From contig NZ_AQXD01000001.1 in assembly GCF_000375345.1 (NCBI RefSeq), positions 58,807 through 122,806 on the forward strand: a DNA stretch of 64,000 bases, in the 5' to 3' direction. The DNA comes from Wohlfahrtiimonas chitiniclastica DSM 18708. Its GTDB lineage: Bacteria > Pseudomonadota > Gammaproteobacteria > Cardiobacteriales > Wohlfahrtiimonadaceae. Position 1 is the first letter of the stretch, and each line of letters begins with the position of its first letter. This document shows positions 1 to 8,385 of the stretch, in pieces. The notes below the pieces were generated by a model. That model was not told the DNA's origin. It ran no database searches and saw nothing but the letters and a program-made list of their open reading frames with translations. A program made the translations under genes and the position numbers.

Positions 1-467
1 AAGGCGTACCCTCGCCCCATTCAAACATTTGGCATGGCGTATGGTTGGTGGTGCATTTGATCTCTGTGGTGGCCATCACAAAGGTGGATTCAACACCGCT
101 TGAAACATTGCTTGGTAATTTAGAGGCACCGAAAGCATTAACCGGTTTAATTGTGGCGATCTTGATTTTCGCACCGGAAGGCTTAGGTGCGATTCGTGCG
201 GTTTTGGCCAATGATTTACAGCGCGCCATTAATATGTATTTTGGTTCCGTGTTGGCGACCATTTCCTTGACAGTGCCTGCCGTGGTGATCATCTCATTAT
301 TAACAGGCAACAACATTGTGTTAGGCCTTGATTTGGTGGATGCGATGCTGTTGATCGGGATTTTTATTCTCTGTCAGGCAACGTTTGCCAGTGGGCGCAC
401 CAATCAGGTCGATGGCGTTGCGCACCTTGTGATTTTTGGTGCCTATTTGATGATGATTTTGAGTTAA
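1..467 (+). CDS. chaA: Ca2+(Na+)/H+ antiporter ChaA family, 3' part only
   Basis: Only the C-terminal part of the gene is present. The frame is open from base 3 without a convincing start, so the real start lies left of the window. The visible protein is strongly hydrophobic with about four membrane segments and carries the cation-exchanger core 'FAPEGLGA' followed by 'DLQRAINMYFGSVLATI' and 'LTVPAVV', which matches the second repeat of ChaA-type inner-membrane antiporters as I know them. The family exports Ca2+ or Na+ in exchange for protons and helps at alkaline pH. A TTG at 45 could be misread as a start, but the upstream codons continue the same membrane protein. A strong hairpin follows the stop. 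Confidence 0.8.
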   Translation, partial: GVPSPHSNIWHGVWLVVHLISVVAITKVDSTPLETLLGNLEAPKALTGLIVAILIFAPEGLGAIRAVLANDLQRAINMYFGSVLATISLTVPAVVIISLLTGNNIVLGLDLVDAMLLIGIFILCQATFASGRTNQVDGVAHLVIFGAYLMMILS

Positions 468-484
468 ATAAAGATTGAGGCAAC

Positions 485-513
485 AAAAAAGCGATCCAAT
501 GGATCGCTTTTTT
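485..513. terminator. Bidirectional terminator between chaA and bipA
   Basis: A 13-bp perfect stem (485-497 with 501-513), AAT loop, A-tract on one side and T-tract on the other. It can stop both the rightward chaA transcript and the leftward bipA transcript. Confidence 0.85.
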
Positions 514-531
514 ATCATCTTGCGTTAAGCA

Positions 532-2355
532 TTATGCATCTTTAGAAGCACGAGCAAAACGTTTACGATCATTTTCCGTTAAGTATTTTTTACGTAAACG
601 GATGGATTTAGGTGTCACTTCAACCAACTCATCGTCATCAATGAATTCGATGGCTTGTTCTAACGTCATGCGGATCGGTGGCGTTAATGTCAATGCTTCA
701 TCCGTACCTGAGGCGCGCATGTTTGTTAACTGTTTTGCCTTCAATGGGTTCACAGTTAAGTCATTGTCGCGTGAATGGATACCGATCAACTGACCTTCAT
801 ACACTTCTTCAGCATGGCCAATGAATAAGCGACCACGATCTTGTAAGTTGAACAATGAGTACGCAGAGGCTTTACCTGTACCGATGGAGATCAATACACC
901 GTTCAAACGTTGACCCACTTCACCTTTTTTGTAAGGACCGTAATGATCAAAGTTATGGAACATTAAGCCTGTACCACTTGTTAATGTCATGAATTCAGTT
1001 TGGAAACCGATCAAACCACGAGATGGGATCATGTATTCTAAACGAATGCGGCCTTTACCATCTGGAACCATGTTGGTCAATTCACCGAAGCGAATGCCCA
1101 TTTGTTCCATGATTTTACCTTGGTGATCTTCTTCGATGTCAAAGGTCAAAGTTTCATAAGGTTCAACTTTAACGCCATTTTCTTCTCTAAAGATAACTTC
1201 AGGGCGACCCACAGCCATTTCAAAGCCTTCACGACGCATGGTTTCGATTAAGATAGATAAATGAAGCTCACCACGGCCAGAGATCTTGAAGCGATCAGGA
1301 TCTTCAGTGTCTTCAACGCGCAATGCAACGTTGTGTAACAATTCTTTTTCTAAACGCTCTTTGATTTGGCGAGATGTGACAAACTTACCTTCTTTACCCG
1401 CAAATGGAGACGTATTCACTTGTACAGACATCGAAACAGTTGGTTCATCCACTGTCAATGGTGGCAACGCTTCAGGATGCGCAGGATCACACAATGTATC
1501 AGAGATGAATAAAGGATCGATCCCTGTGAAACAGATGATGTCGCCCGCTTGTGCAGATTCAAACTCAACACGATCTAAGCCATGGAAGCCCAAGATTTTT
1601 TGAATTTTACCGTTACGTTTTTTGCCTTCACGGTCAATGATTGTCACTTGTGAGTTTGTTTTGATTTGACCACGTTGAATACGGCCCACACCAATTAAGC
1701 CCACATAAGAGTTGTAATCTAATGAAGAAACTTGTAATTGGAATGGTGCATCCACTTCAACTTTAGGTGCATCAACGTGTTTAACGATCGCTTCAAATAA
1801 AGCTGTCATGTCGCCATCACGCACATCGGGTGTATTGCCAGCAAAGCCGCTTAAGCCTGATGCATAGATCACAGGGAAGTCTAATTGTTCTTCAGTTGCA
1901 CCTAATTTATCAAACAAGTCAAACGTTTGATCTAATACCCAATCAGGACGAGCGCCAGGGCGGTCAATTTTGTTGATCACAACGATTGGCTTAAAGCCCA
2001 TTGCGAATGCTTTTTGTGTCACAAAGCGTGTTTGAGGCATCGGGCCTTCAACCGCATCCACTAATAATAAAACAGAGTCAACCATGGACAATACACGTTC
2101 AACTTCGCCGCCGAAGTCAGCATGTCCTGGAGTATCTACGATGTTGATGCGATAATCATTCCAATTGATCGCTGTGTTTTTTGCCAAAATAGTGATGCCG
2201 CGTTCTTTCTCGATTTGTCCTGAGTCCATCACACGATCGGCCACTTGCATGCGTGGGTCGAATGTGCCGGATTGTTTAAGGAGTTGGTTAACGAGAGTGG
2301 TTTTGCCATGGTCAACATGGGCAATAATCGCAATATTGCGTAATTTTTCGATCAC
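532..2355 (-). CDS. bipA: Ribosome-associated GTPase BipA/TypA
   Basis: A 607-residue translational GTPase of the usual BipA length. G1 is '[10 protein letters not shown]' at residues 12-21, G3 'DTPGHADF' near 74 and G4 'NKID' near 128; EF-Tu domain 2, EF-G-like domains and the BipA-specific C-terminal domain ('[14 protein letters not shown]', 'GIHSRDNDL') follow. The family binds 70S ribosomes, supports 50S assembly and is needed at low temperature or under stress. The start is a GTG (2353-2355) with a weak purine-rich TAAGGG about ten bases upstream. It is a single-gene transcript, with a terminator on its 3' side and its own promoter region at 2400-2435. Confidence 0.97.
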   Translation of the reverse strand: MIEKLRNIAIIAHVDHGKTTLVNQLLKQSGTFDPRMQVADRVMDSGQIEKERGITILAKNTAINWNDYRINIVDTPGHADFGGEVERVLSMVDSVLLLVDAVEGPMPQTRFVTQKAFAMGFKPIVVINKIDRPGARPDWVLDQTFDLFDKLGATEEQLDFPVIYASGLSGFAGNTPDVRDGDMTALFEAIVKHVDAPKVEVDAPFQLQVSSLDYNSYVGLIGVGRIQRGQIKTNSQVTIIDREGKKRNGKIQKILGFHGLDRVEFESAQAGDIICFTGIDPLFISDTLCDPAHPEALPPLTVDEPTVSMSVQVNTSPFAGKEGKFVTSRQIKERLEKELLHNVALRVEDTEDPDRFKISGRGELHLSILIETMRREGFEMAVGRPEVIFREENGVKVEPYETLTFDIEEDHQGKIMEQMGIRFGELTNMVPDGKGRIRLEYMIPSRGLIGFQTEFMTLTSGTGLMFHNFDHYGPYKKGEVGQRLNGVLISIGTGKASAYSLFNLQDRGRLFIGHAEEVYEGQLIGIHSRDNDLTVNPLKAKQLTNMRASGTDEALTLTPPIRMTLEQAIEFIDDDELVEVTPKSIRLRKKYLTENDRKRFARASKDA

Positions 2356-2403
2356 TTGAGTAAGCCCTTATCAGTGAATGGTTGTGAAAAAATGAGATCA
2401 AGC

Positions 2404-2434
2404 ATTTTAGCATACTAAATGCTCACGCTGTCAA
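2404..2434 (-). promoter_or_regulatory. Probable bipA promoter with overlapping palindrome
   Basis: Read on the minus strand: a perfect TTGACA at 2434-2429 and an extended -10 TGCTAAAAT ending at 2404. The spacer is 19 nt, slightly long. An imperfect inverted repeat AGCATTTTAG/CTAAATGCT (2401-2423) covers the -10. Assigned by eye. Confidence 0.45.
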
Positions 2435-2507
2435 TTTTATGAATTTTATGGTAGTTGGCAGCTTTTAATGAAATTAAAGCGTATATTAGAGAAAAGGAGA
2501 GATCACG

Positions 2508-2825
2508 ATGACAGTCTATTTAATGCAAATTGATTTCCATACAGAAGGGCCATTTGGTGCAGAAATGAGCGAAGCGTACAAGCCATTGGCGCAAGACATT
2601 GCCGGCACAAACGGACTCATTTGGAAAATTTGGACAGAGAATGCAGCAACTTCGCGCGCAGGCGGTTGGTATGCGTTTAGTGATTATGAATCATTAGAAG
2701 CCTATAAAGAGATGCATTGTGCGCGTTTAACGAGTTTTGGCATTACGGACATTGAGACAAAAATCTTTACCCCAAATGTTGATTTGTCTGTGATTGACCA
2801 TTTTCCTGCGGCGTTAATTTCATAA
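2508..2825 (+). CDS. YdhR-like putative monooxygenase
   Basis: A 105-residue protein beginning 'MTVYLMQIDF', with 'GLIWKIWTEN' and 'GGWYAFSDYESLEAY' in the middle. This pattern and length fit the YdhR family, small dimeric alpha/beta-barrel proteins related to antibiotic-biosynthesis monooxygenases; the substrate is not established. A good Shine-Dalgarno, AGGAGAG, precedes the ATG. It is a lone gene between bipA and rpsU, with a strong bidirectional terminator after it. Family assignment is by pattern; enzymatic role is inference. Confidence 0.8.
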   Translation: MTVYLMQIDFHTEGPFGAEMSEAYKPLAQDIAGTNGLIWKIWTENAATSRAGGWYAFSDYESLEAYKEMHCARLTSFGITDIETKIFTPNVDLSVIDHFPAALIS

Positions 2826-2888
2826 GGAGCATGATCATGGATGAAGAGTAACGTAAATCAGTTGAAATGAATTGAATCCATAAAATGG

Positions 2889-2916
2889 AAAAAGCCTCAG
2901 AAATCTGAGGCTTTTT
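2889..2916. terminator. Bidirectional terminator between ydhR-like gene and rpsU
   Basis: Stem AAAAAGCCTCAG (2889-2900) pairs with 2905-2916; T-tract on the plus strand and A-tract mirrored for the leftward rpsU transcript. Confidence 0.85.
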
Positions 2917-2945
2917 TTGAAACGTTCTAATGCAATAAAATTGTA

Positions 2946-3161
2946 TTAGTATAAGCGTTTACGATGAATTGAATCACGCATGATACGCTTATAATGGCGT
3001 TTCTGAGCAGCGGCAGCCTTGCGCTTACGCTCTGCGGTTGGTTTTTCAAAGAATTCACGTGCACGTACGTCCGCGATAACGCCAGCTTTTTCACAAGCAC
3101 GTTTAAAACGACGCAGAGCTACGTCAAAAGGTTCATTGTCACGAATCTTGACGGAAGGCAT
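2946..3161 (-). CDS. rpsU: 30S ribosomal protein S21
   Basis: A 71-residue, very basic protein starting '[20 protein letters not shown]' with the S21 signature 'ACEKAGVI' and a lysine/arginine-rich tail. Length and sequence are typical of bacterial bS21, which sits on the 30S platform near the anti-Shine-Dalgarno and helps initiation. In many gammaproteobacteria rpsU heads the macromolecular synthesis operon with dnaG and rpoD; here it is alone, facing a terminator, so it is not coupled to dnaG/rpoD in this genome. Confidence 0.97.
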   Translation of the reverse strand: MPSVKIRDNEPFDVALRRFKRACEKAGVIADVRAREFFEKPTAERKRKAAAAQKRHYKRIMRDSIHRKRLY

Positions 3162-3410
3162 TAAACATCACCCCAATTAGTAATTAATTAAATAAAAACG
3201 TTTTTTGAAAGATCAAAAAACACCAAGCTCAAAATTATATAGGAAATTGATTTTAATGTAAAAGAAAAAGCGCATTTTCTTTTGTGTCAATGAACCATTG
3301 CCAGCATTTTGATTTACGAGAAATTTACTTTTCATGACGAATGTTTGCAAAAACGAACCTATACTGCACTCATCACGATTGTATAAAAATTTCCATAAGG
3401 AGACACATTA

Positions 3411-4793
3411 ATGAAAAAACCTTGGATGGCGCGCGTGTATGTGGGCGTGATGGGCTCATTGTTACTGATGAGTGTTGCGGTTTCACAAACGCTGCCCGAT
3501 TGGAGTACATTGTTTGAAAATAATAAATCCTCGATTGTGAGCATCACTGTTAAAGGTAAAGAAGAGGTGCCAACGATGCCAGGCTTTCCCTTTTTCTTTG
3601 ATGAACGCGATCCGTTTTCATTCTTTTTTGGTGAGCCAAGACAACGATCACAAAAGCCGCGTGAACGCATTGTGCAAGCCGGTGGCTCAGGATTCATCGT
3701 GGATCAAAATGGCTTAATTGTCACCAATGCCCATGTGGTGGGTAAAGCTGATGAGATTTTGGTGCAGTTGTCTGATCGCCGTGAATTGCCAGCAAAACTT
3801 GTGGGCAAAGATGATCGCTCAGATGTGGCGGTGCTACAAATTGAAGCGAAAAACTTGCCGGCCGTGAAAATTGCCGATGTCAAAGATCTAAAAGTGGGGC
3901 AATGGGTAATGGCAGTGGGTTCGCCATTTGGGCTTGATTATACAGCAACGCAAGGCATCATCAGTTCTCTTGGCCGCAATTTACCAAGTGACAGTTACAC
4001 GCCATTCATTCAAACCGATGCTGCGATTAACCCAGGCAACTCAGGCGGTCCGCTCTTTAATACAAAAGGCGAGGTGATTGGCATTAATTCACAAATTTAC
4101 ACCAGTACAGGCAGCTATGCGGGCGTGAGCTTTGCCATTCCGATTGATTTAGCGATGGATGTGGTGCAGCAATTGCAATCAAACGGTAAAGTGGTGCGCG
4201 GTTGGCTTGGCGTACAGATTCAAGATGTGAATGCTGATTTAGCGAAAACCTTTAACTTGGATAAACCCCAAGGGGCGATTGTGTCGAGCATTGTGCCCAA
4301 TGGTCCTGCGGCAAAATCTGATCTTCAAGTGGGCGATGTGATTTTATCTTTCAATGGTCAAACGATTCATACATCGAGTGAATTACCGGTGTTGGTGAGC
4401 CGTGCGAAAGTGGATCAACCGGCAACATTAGAGATTTTACGCCATGGCAAAAAACAGAACTTAACCGTGGACATTAAGGCGGTAGATGGTGATCAATTGG
4501 CGGTGACGGCACAAAATGGTGCGCACAATCTCTTGGGCATCACCGTGGAAGCATTGCCACAAAACAGTGTGCAGCAAGGCGTGGTGATCAGTGGCGTGAC
4601 AGAAGGCGCAGCAGCTGATGTGGGCATTCGTGATGGCGACATCATCAGCCAGATCAATGGACAGAACATCTTGACGGTGGCAGATTTTAATCAAGCCCTT
4701 GCATCTGTGAAAAAAGGTGATGTGGTGCGTTTATTGGTGCACAGAGGCTCAAATGCTTACTTTGTGGCAGTGCCCATTAAAGAAAAATCCTAA
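3411..4793 (+). CDS. degQ: Periplasmic Do-family serine protease (DegP/DegQ/MucD type)
   Basis: 460 residues with an N-terminal signal peptide (cleavage near residue 25), a trypsin-like domain and two PDZ domains (about 255-350 and 370-455). The catalytic triad is visible: His108 in 'TNAHVV', Asp138 in 'DRSDVAVL' and Ser211 in 'NPGNSGGPL'. It should act in the periplasm on misfolded envelope proteins. An aromatic-rich loop (about residues 55-80, 'FPFFFDERDPFSFFFG') matches the LA loop of DegP/DegQ/MucD. Start supported by AAGGAG. Single-gene unit with a terminator at 4816-4836. DegP, DegQ and MucD cannot be separated by eye, so the symbol is provisional. Confidence 0.93.
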   Translation: MKKPWMARVYVGVMGSLLLMSVAVSQTLPDWSTLFENNKSSIVSITVKGKEEVPTMPGFPFFFDERDPFSFFFGEPRQRSQKPRERIVQAGGSGFIVDQNGLIVTNAHVVGKADEILVQLSDRRELPAKLVGKDDRSDVAVLQIEAKNLPAVKIADVKDLKVGQWVMAVGSPFGLDYTATQGIISSLGRNLPSDSYTPFIQTDAAINPGNSGGPLFNTKGEVIGINSQIYTSTGSYAGVSFAIPIDLAMDVVQQLQSNGKVVRGWLGVQIQDVNADLAKTFNLDKPQGAIVSSIVPNGPAAKSDLQVGDVILSFNGQTIHTSSELPVLVSRAKVDQPATLEILRHGKKQNLTVDIKAVDGDQLAVTAQNGAHNLLGITVEALPQNSVQQGVVISGVTEGAAADVGIRDGDIISQINGQNILTVADFNQALASVKKGDVVRLLVHRGSNAYFVAVPIKEKS

Positions 4794-4815
4794 TGTGGAT
4801 GAAACATTGAACAAC

Positions 4816-4836
4816 AAAGCCCCGCAAAGGGGCTTT
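4816..4836 (+). terminator. Terminator after the Do-family protease
   Basis: Stem AAAGCCCC (4816-4823) with GGGGCTTT (4829-4836), five-base loop, followed by a T-run. Confidence 0.85.
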
Positions 4837-4878
4837 TTTCTTGGGTATACTAATGGCTTTCAATCAAAAGGTGACATC

Positions 4879-5376
4879 ATGGCGAAGTCAAAAGTGGATA
4901 AAACCAATGCAATGCGCGCATTAGATCAATTGAAAATCAATTATGAAGCGTTAAGTTATCCGTGTGAGGGTGATGAGGTCAAAGGCGGATTAGAAGTGGC
5001 ACAATTGCTCGGTGAGTCGCCGAATGTGGTGTATAAAACACTCGTCACCCACAGTGATCATGATTATGTGGTGGCGGTGATTCCAAGCGCGGAGCATCTT
5101 TCATTAAAACGCTTAGCTAAAGCGAGTGGACACAAAAAATTAGAGATGATTCCTGTGGCAAAATTAGAGCCATTAACGGGTTATGTGCGTGGTGGTTGTT
5201 CACCGATTAAGATGAAGAAAACATTTCCAACCTTCATTGCAAGTGCCGCAGAGACTTTGCCTTACATCATCATTTCAGCGGGGAAGCGCGGCACGCAAAT
5301 TAAAATTGCCCCGCAAGATTTATTAAAAGCCGTGCGATGTCAATTTGCAGACATTTCCGACCTTGAAGCGGAGTGA
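4879..5376 (+). CDS. ybaK: Cys-tRNA(Pro)/Cys-tRNA(Cys) deacylase YbaK/EbsC
   Basis: 165 residues of the YbaK/ProX trans-editing family, which hydrolyses Cys-tRNA(Pro) made in error by prolyl-tRNA synthetase. Visible family marks are 'VYKTLV' with the conserved lysine (about residue 53), 'VIPSAEHLSLKRLAKA', 'GYVRGGCSPI' and 'ISAGKRGTQI'. The frame is open further upstream (to 4717) but that would overlap the protease gene and cross its terminator; ATG at 4879 with an AAAGGTG just upstream gives the normal family length. Confidence 0.93.
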   Translation: MAKSKVDKTNAMRALDQLKINYEALSYPCEGDEVKGGLEVAQLLGESPNVVYKTLVTHSDHDYVVAVIPSAEHLSLKRLAKASGHKKLEMIPVAKLEPLTGYVRGGCSPIKMKKTFPTFIASAAETLPYIIISAGKRGTQIKIAPQDLLKAVRCQFADISDLEAE

Positions 5377-5421
5377 TTTGTGATATGATCGCTTCTTTTT
5401 ATTTTAGGGTTTTGAGCAAAA

Positions 5422-6762
5422 ATGGCAAAGCGTAGACACAGACAAAAATTTTCCCAAGAACCATTTGAAGTGGCCATCACGGACATTACACACGATGGCC
5501 GCGGCGTTGCCCATGTGGAGGGTAAGGTGGTGTTTGTCAATGGCGCATTGCCAGATGAAGTGGTGATGGCGCAATACGTCAAAAGCCGCAAAGATTACGA
5601 TGAAGCGAAAACCATTGAAGTATTAAAAGCATCGCCAGATCGTGTGGCGCCCATTTGTGATGTGTTTGGCACCTGCGGCGGTTGTTCATTGCAGCATTTA
5701 GATCCTGAAAAACAGATCTATTTTAAAGCCAAACAATTGGCATCGAACTTGAAAAAACAGGCAAAACTCGACTTTGATGTGGCAGAACAAATGCCGCCAT
5801 TGAGATCACCCAGTGAACATTATCGCTATAAAGCGCGTTTAGGCGTGAAATATGTGGCGAAAAAAGAGAAAGTGTTGGTGGGTTTTCGTGAGAAATTTGC
5901 TCCATTCATCGTGGATATGGACAGCTGCCCTGTGCTTGAAGACAAAGTGGCGAACTTGTTGCCTGCATTGTCTGCCTTAATTGGTGATTTAACGCTGTTA
6001 GATAAAATCCCACAAATTGAAGTGGCCATTGGTTCAGAGCAAGTGGCATTGAGTTTTCGCGTATTAGAAACGCCCACTGAAGAAGATGAAGCAAAACTCA
6101 AAGCATTTGGCATTGAGCACAACATTCTCATCTATTTACAGCCTAAAAATGAAGCCTCGACCTATTTATTAAGTGATGTGGAAGATCGTGATGATTTGTT
6201 GAATTATCAATTGCTTGATCGCTTAACGATGGCATTTAAGCCGTATCACTTTACGCAAGTGAACCCAATGATCAACCAACAAATGGTCAAACAAGCGCTA
6301 GACTTATTAAAGCTGCAAAAAGATGAAACAGTGCTTGATCTCTTTTGTGGTTTAGGTAACTTCACTTTGCCTTTAGCGTTAGAAGCTGGCAAGGTCATTG
6401 GCGTGGAAGGGGATCAAAGCTTAACTGAGTGGGCTGCGAAAAATGCGGCGCGCAATGGTTTAGAGAATGTTGATTTTTACTGTACAGATTTGACACAAAA
6501 TCAAGATGATGCCGATTGGATGCAGCTCAAATATGACGCGATCTTGGTGGATCCGCCGCGTTCAGGCGCATTAGAAATGATGCCGTATTTAGGCAAATTG
6601 GCCCCAAAACGCATTTTATATGTGTCTTGTCATCCTGCAACATTGGCACGCGACTTAGCTGAGTTGGTGCAATATGGCTATGAAGTGACCGATGCAGGTG
6701 TGATGGACATGTTCCCGCACACAGCCCATGTGGAATCGATGGCGCTGCTCGTTAAAAAATAA
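5422..6762 (+). CDS. rlmD: 23S rRNA (uracil-1939-C5)-methyltransferase RlmD
   Basis: 446 residues. An N-terminal TRAM domain is followed by the iron-sulfur motif C79-x5-C85-x2-C88 and a fourth cysteine at 169 ('DMDSCPVLE'), as in E. coli RumA/RlmD. The C-terminal SAM domain shows 'VLDLFCGLGNFTLPLA', 'VDPPRSGALEM' and the catalytic cysteine motif 'VSCHPATLARDL'. It forms m5U1939 in 23S rRNA. The Fe-S cysteines favour RlmD over TrmA. The gene runs into gph with a nine-base gap, so rlmD-gph-rdgC look co-transcribed. Confidence 0.95.
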   Translation: MAKRRHRQKFSQEPFEVAITDITHDGRGVAHVEGKVVFVNGALPDEVVMAQYVKSRKDYDEAKTIEVLKASPDRVAPICDVFGTCGGCSLQHLDPEKQIYFKAKQLASNLKKQAKLDFDVAEQMPPLRSPSEHYRYKARLGVKYVAKKEKVLVGFREKFAPFIVDMDSCPVLEDKVANLLPALSALIGDLTLLDKIPQIEVAIGSEQVALSFRVLETPTEEDEAKLKAFGIEHNILIYLQPKNEASTYLLSDVEDRDDLLNYQLLDRLTMAFKPYHFTQVNPMINQQMVKQALDLLKLQKDETVLDLFCGLGNFTLPLALEAGKVIGVEGDQSLTEWAAKNAARNGLENVDFYCTDLTQNQDDADWMQLKYDAILVDPPRSGALEMMPYLGKLAPKRILYVSCHPATLARDLAELVQYGYEVTDAGVMDMFPHTAHVESMALLVKK

Positions 6763-6771
6763 GGAGTCACA

Positions 6772-7446
6772 ATGGCAATTGAGGCAATTGGTTTTGATTT
6801 AGATGGTACGTTGGTGGACAGTGCACAAGGCTTAGGAAATACAGTCGATGGCATGTGTGAGCGTTTAGGCTTGCCGCAACCCGGCAAAGCGCTCGTGACT
6901 ACGTGGATTGGCAATGGCATTGAAATGTTATTGACGCGCGCCTTAGCTTGGGCAGGTGCACCGAGTGATGATGAATACCGCGCGCGTGCCATGGCCATAT
7001 TGTCCGATTGCTATCAGGATGAGTTATTGAGCGGCAGTCCACTGTTCCCTGAGGTGAAAGTGACTTTAGAAGCCTTAAAAGCACAAGGGTATGATTTGGT
7101 ACTCATCACCAATAAGCCTTCAAAGTTTGTGCCAGAATTGATGCATTATTTGGGCATTGATCATCTATTTACCGAAATGCTTGGTGCGAATGATGTGGCA
7201 AAAATCAAGCCGCATCCTGCGCCCATTTTTAAGATTTTGGGGCAGCTTGGCTTAACGCAACGTGAGTTTGTGTTTGTGGGCGATTCGCGTAATGACATTT
7301 TGGCAGCGAAAAATGCTGGCGTGCGCTCGATTGCCTTGACGTACGGTTATAACTATGGGGAATCGATCGCCCATGCATCCCCAGATGCTGTGGTGGATGA
7401 TTTTGCGGCGATCTTACCTGTGATTGAAACATGGAAAAATGACTGA
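6772..7446 (+). CDS. gph: Phosphoglycolate phosphatase (HAD family)
   Basis: 224 residues with the HAD nucleophile motif 'GFDLDGTLVDS' (Asp9, Asp11), motif II 'LITNKPS' and motif III/IV 'KIKPHPAP' plus 'FVGDSRNDILAAKNAG'. A helical cap lies between. The family removes 2-phosphoglycolate produced during repair of DNA 3'-phosphoglycolate ends. It is preceded by AAGGAG and overlaps rdgC by one base (TGATG), so the two are translationally coupled. A related HAD phosphatase cannot be fully excluded. Confidence 0.88.
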   Translation: MAIEAIGFDLDGTLVDSAQGLGNTVDGMCERLGLPQPGKALVTTWIGNGIEMLLTRALAWAGAPSDDEYRARAMAILSDCYQDELLSGSPLFPEVKVTLEALKAQGYDLVLITNKPSKFVPELMHYLGIDHLFTEMLGANDVAKIKPHPAPIFKILGQLGLTQREFVFVGDSRNDILAAKNAGVRSIALTYGYNYGESIAHASPDAVVDDFAAILPVIETWKND

Positions 7447-8336
7447 TGAGCTTTAAAAATTTATTGATTTACCGCTTTGAGGAGCCGTTGAACGGCTCTT
7501 TAGAAGAGATGGAAGCGAAGCTTTCCGCAAAACCTTTAACCAACTGTTTAACGGAAGAGTTGGAAAGTTTAGGTTGGTTGCCGATTTATAAAGATGGGCA
7601 GCAGTATGTGGAAAAAGTCAATCAAGCGCTGTTTGTGCGTTTTGGGATTGAGCATAAAATTTTGCCAAATTCTGCGGTAAAAACAGCCGTTGAGAAGAAA
7701 ATTGAAGAGAAAAAATTAAAAAATGTCAGCCGTTCTGAGCTTAAAGAACTGACAGAAATGGTGACCAATGAATTGTTGCCCAATGCGTTGGTCAATCGCT
7801 CTTCTATGCTTGCGTACATTGACCTTGAGAAAAATTGGTTGGTGGTGGATGCAAGTTCTGCTAAAAAGGCTTCACTGTTGACGAGCCATTTGCGTAAAAC
7901 ATTGGGCAGCTTGCCCATCATTCCTTTAGTGCCAGAAAGTTCAGTCACCGCCGCAATGACCCATTGGGTTCAATATGGCGTTGAGTCTGACGCGCTTGAT
8001 CTTTTGTACGATGTTGAGCTCAAAGAGATGAAAGATGAAGGTGGCAATGCGAAGTTTAAAGGCGTGCCCCTTGACGCAAAAGAGATTCAAGAGCCACTGA
8101 AAGAGGGTTGGCAAGTGACCAAACTCTCTTTAGGGTTTGATGAACAAGTGACGTTTTCAATGGCGGGCGACTTTGTGTTTAAGCGCCTAAAATTTTTAGA
8201 ACGTTTCCAAGAAAATTTAGATCATGACGATGACCCTTCGGCTGCAATGCAAGCAGAATGGTATTTGGCAGTGGATTTATACCGTAAGCTCATCGATCAT
8301 GTGTATGCATTAAGCAATCACGCATCAAACGCATAA
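7446..8336 (+). CDS. rdgC: Recombination-associated protein RdgC
   Basis: 296 residues starting 'MSFKNLLIYRFEEPL', with the family's 'CLTEELESLGWLPI' block and a hydrophilic, lysine-rich middle. RdgC forms a ring dimer on duplex DNA and can restrain RecA filament formation; it is largely confined to beta- and gammaproteobacteria, which helps place the organism. Its ATG overlaps the gph stop. The C-terminal part ('RLKFLERFQENLDHDDDPSA') is conserved in the family. Confidence 0.95.
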   Translation: MSFKNLLIYRFEEPLNGSLEEMEAKLSAKPLTNCLTEELESLGWLPIYKDGQQYVEKVNQALFVRFGIEHKILPNSAVKTAVEKKIEEKKLKNVSRSELKELTEMVTNELLPNALVNRSSMLAYIDLEKNWLVVDASSAKKASLLTSHLRKTLGSLPIIPLVPESSVTAAMTHWVQYGVESDALDLLYDVELKEMKDEGGNAKFKGVPLDAKEIQEPLKEGWQVTKLSLGFDEQVTFSMAGDFVFKRLKFLERFQENLDHDDDPSAAMQAEWYLAVDLYRKLIDHVYALSNHASNA

Positions 8337-8385
8337 TTGATGCTCGTTTCATTTGTTTTTAGATTAAAGAATTTATAGGTTGACC

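Noticed and set aside
1286-1603. 105-codon frame opposite bipA
   Set aside because: Fully inside the conserved bipA coding region with no ribosome site.
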